Source: Chthoniobacter flavus (GTDB lineage Bacteria; Verrucomicrobiota; Verrucomicrobiia; Chthoniobacterales; Terrimicrobiaceae). Taken from it: a stretch of 6,145 nucleotides of DNA. The position numbers were made by a program, and so were the translations under genes. Under the pieces are notes generated by a model, which saw only the letters and a program-made list of their open reading frames with translations, was not told the origin of the DNA and searched no databases. The DNA lies in assembly GCA_945903555.1 (NCBI GenBank), contig CAMDOJ010000103.1, forward strand, positions 1-6,145, read 5' to 3'. Below, one piece after another: positions 5,827-6,145 of this stretch; the stretch's first letter is position 1; each line of letters begins with the position of its first letter.

Positions 5827-6145
5827 CCTCCACGGATCCTGCCATTACGGGATTTTACGAGCTTCCTCCCCGTGCACTCCTTTTGGTCACCGGCGCCGAC
5901 CGCGTCCGCTATCTCAACGGTCAACTGAGTATCAACGTTGGTCGCTTAGCAAATAACACCTCACGCACAGCCTGCCTTCTCACAGCCAAGGGAAAACTCT
6001 GTGCCCACGTGAGGATCTGGTCACACAGCGACAGCCACATTGTCGAGACCCTTCCCGATTTGGCGGAAGCCGTTCAAGCCCGTCTCGAGCGCTACATCAT
6101 CGCCGATGACGTTACGATTTCCCCCCTTCCCGAATCCCGCGCCCT
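5823..6145 (+). CDS. ygfZ: Folate-binding protein YgfZ (GcvT-related), N-terminal part, cut by the window edge
   Basis: An open frame of 107 full codons runs to the right edge with no stop. YgfZ-type proteins bind tetrahydrofolate and help make or repair Fe-S clusters, for example in MiaB. The fragment shows GADRVRYLNGQLSINV (24-39), which matches the family opening 'G.D...fLqGQLt.Dv', then ACLLTAKGKLCAHVRIW (50-66) and LAEAVQARLERYIIADDV (80-97), all in the usual order. The 'NGQL' motif and AKGK favour YgfZ over the aminomethyltransferase GcvT. The diagnostic C-terminal KGCYxGQE motif would lie beyond the window. The start ATG overlaps the oxidoreductase stop by four bases (ATGA), placing it in the same operon as the isomerase and dehydrogenase, and it has no Shine-Dalgarno motif. 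Confidence 0.85.
   Translation, partial: MTSTDPAITGFYELPPRALLLVTGADRVRYLNGQLSINVGRLANNTSRTACLLTAKGKLCAHVRIWSHSDSHIVETLPDLAEAVQARLERYIIADDVTISPLPESRA

Noticed and set aside
5669..5956. Plus-strand frame crossing the oxidoreductase/ygfZ junction
   Set aside because: It is out of frame with both genes, and the ygfZ frame starting at 5823 shows clear family motifs.

Overview
The window reads as an ordinary chromosomal stretch of a Gram-negative-type bacterium with moderate GC. The style of the proteins (a classical AAK-GNAT ArgA, a lipoprotein parvulin, a YgfZ with ARLERYIIADDV) fits Verrucomicrobiota, perhaps Opitutae. This is an inference from recalled protein style; no search was run. I see no mobile element, CRISPR array, tRNA, rRNA or phage gene.

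Layout. Minus strand (1-547): a TPR protein gene (547-80), with the start of a second gene overlapping its stop. That second gene runs off the left edge and looks like the N-terminus of a beta-lactamase-type serine hydrolase. A 99-bp divergent spacer follows (548-646). Plus strand unit 1 (647-3567): argA (N-acetylglutamate synthase), then a sodium/solute symporter joined by a one-base TAATG stop/start overlap. A 127-bp spacer (3568-3694) holds T-tracts and weak hairpins and may be a terminator. Plus strand unit 2 (3695 to the right edge): a lipoprotein parvulin peptidyl-prolyl isomerase, an NAD(P)-binding beta-hydroxyacid dehydrogenase-type oxidoreductase, and a 3'-truncated ygfZ-type folate-binding gene that starts on an ATGA overlap.

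How the genes work together. ArgA makes the first intermediate of arginine synthesis, and the symporter is co-translated with it, so its substrate may be related to amino-acid metabolism, although the sequence does not show which solute. The second unit mixes envelope protein folding, a dehydrogenase of unknown substrate and an Fe-S maintenance factor. This looks like housekeeping linkage rather than one pathway.

The most unusual points are at gene junctions. None of the starts has a good Shine-Dalgarno sequence. Most genes are joined by 1-4 nt stop/start overlaps, a five-codon mini-ORF ends on the argA GTG, and two homopolymer runs (A7 and C7) lie where a one-base slip would change a C-terminus or fuse two products. 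No clearly new system is visible.
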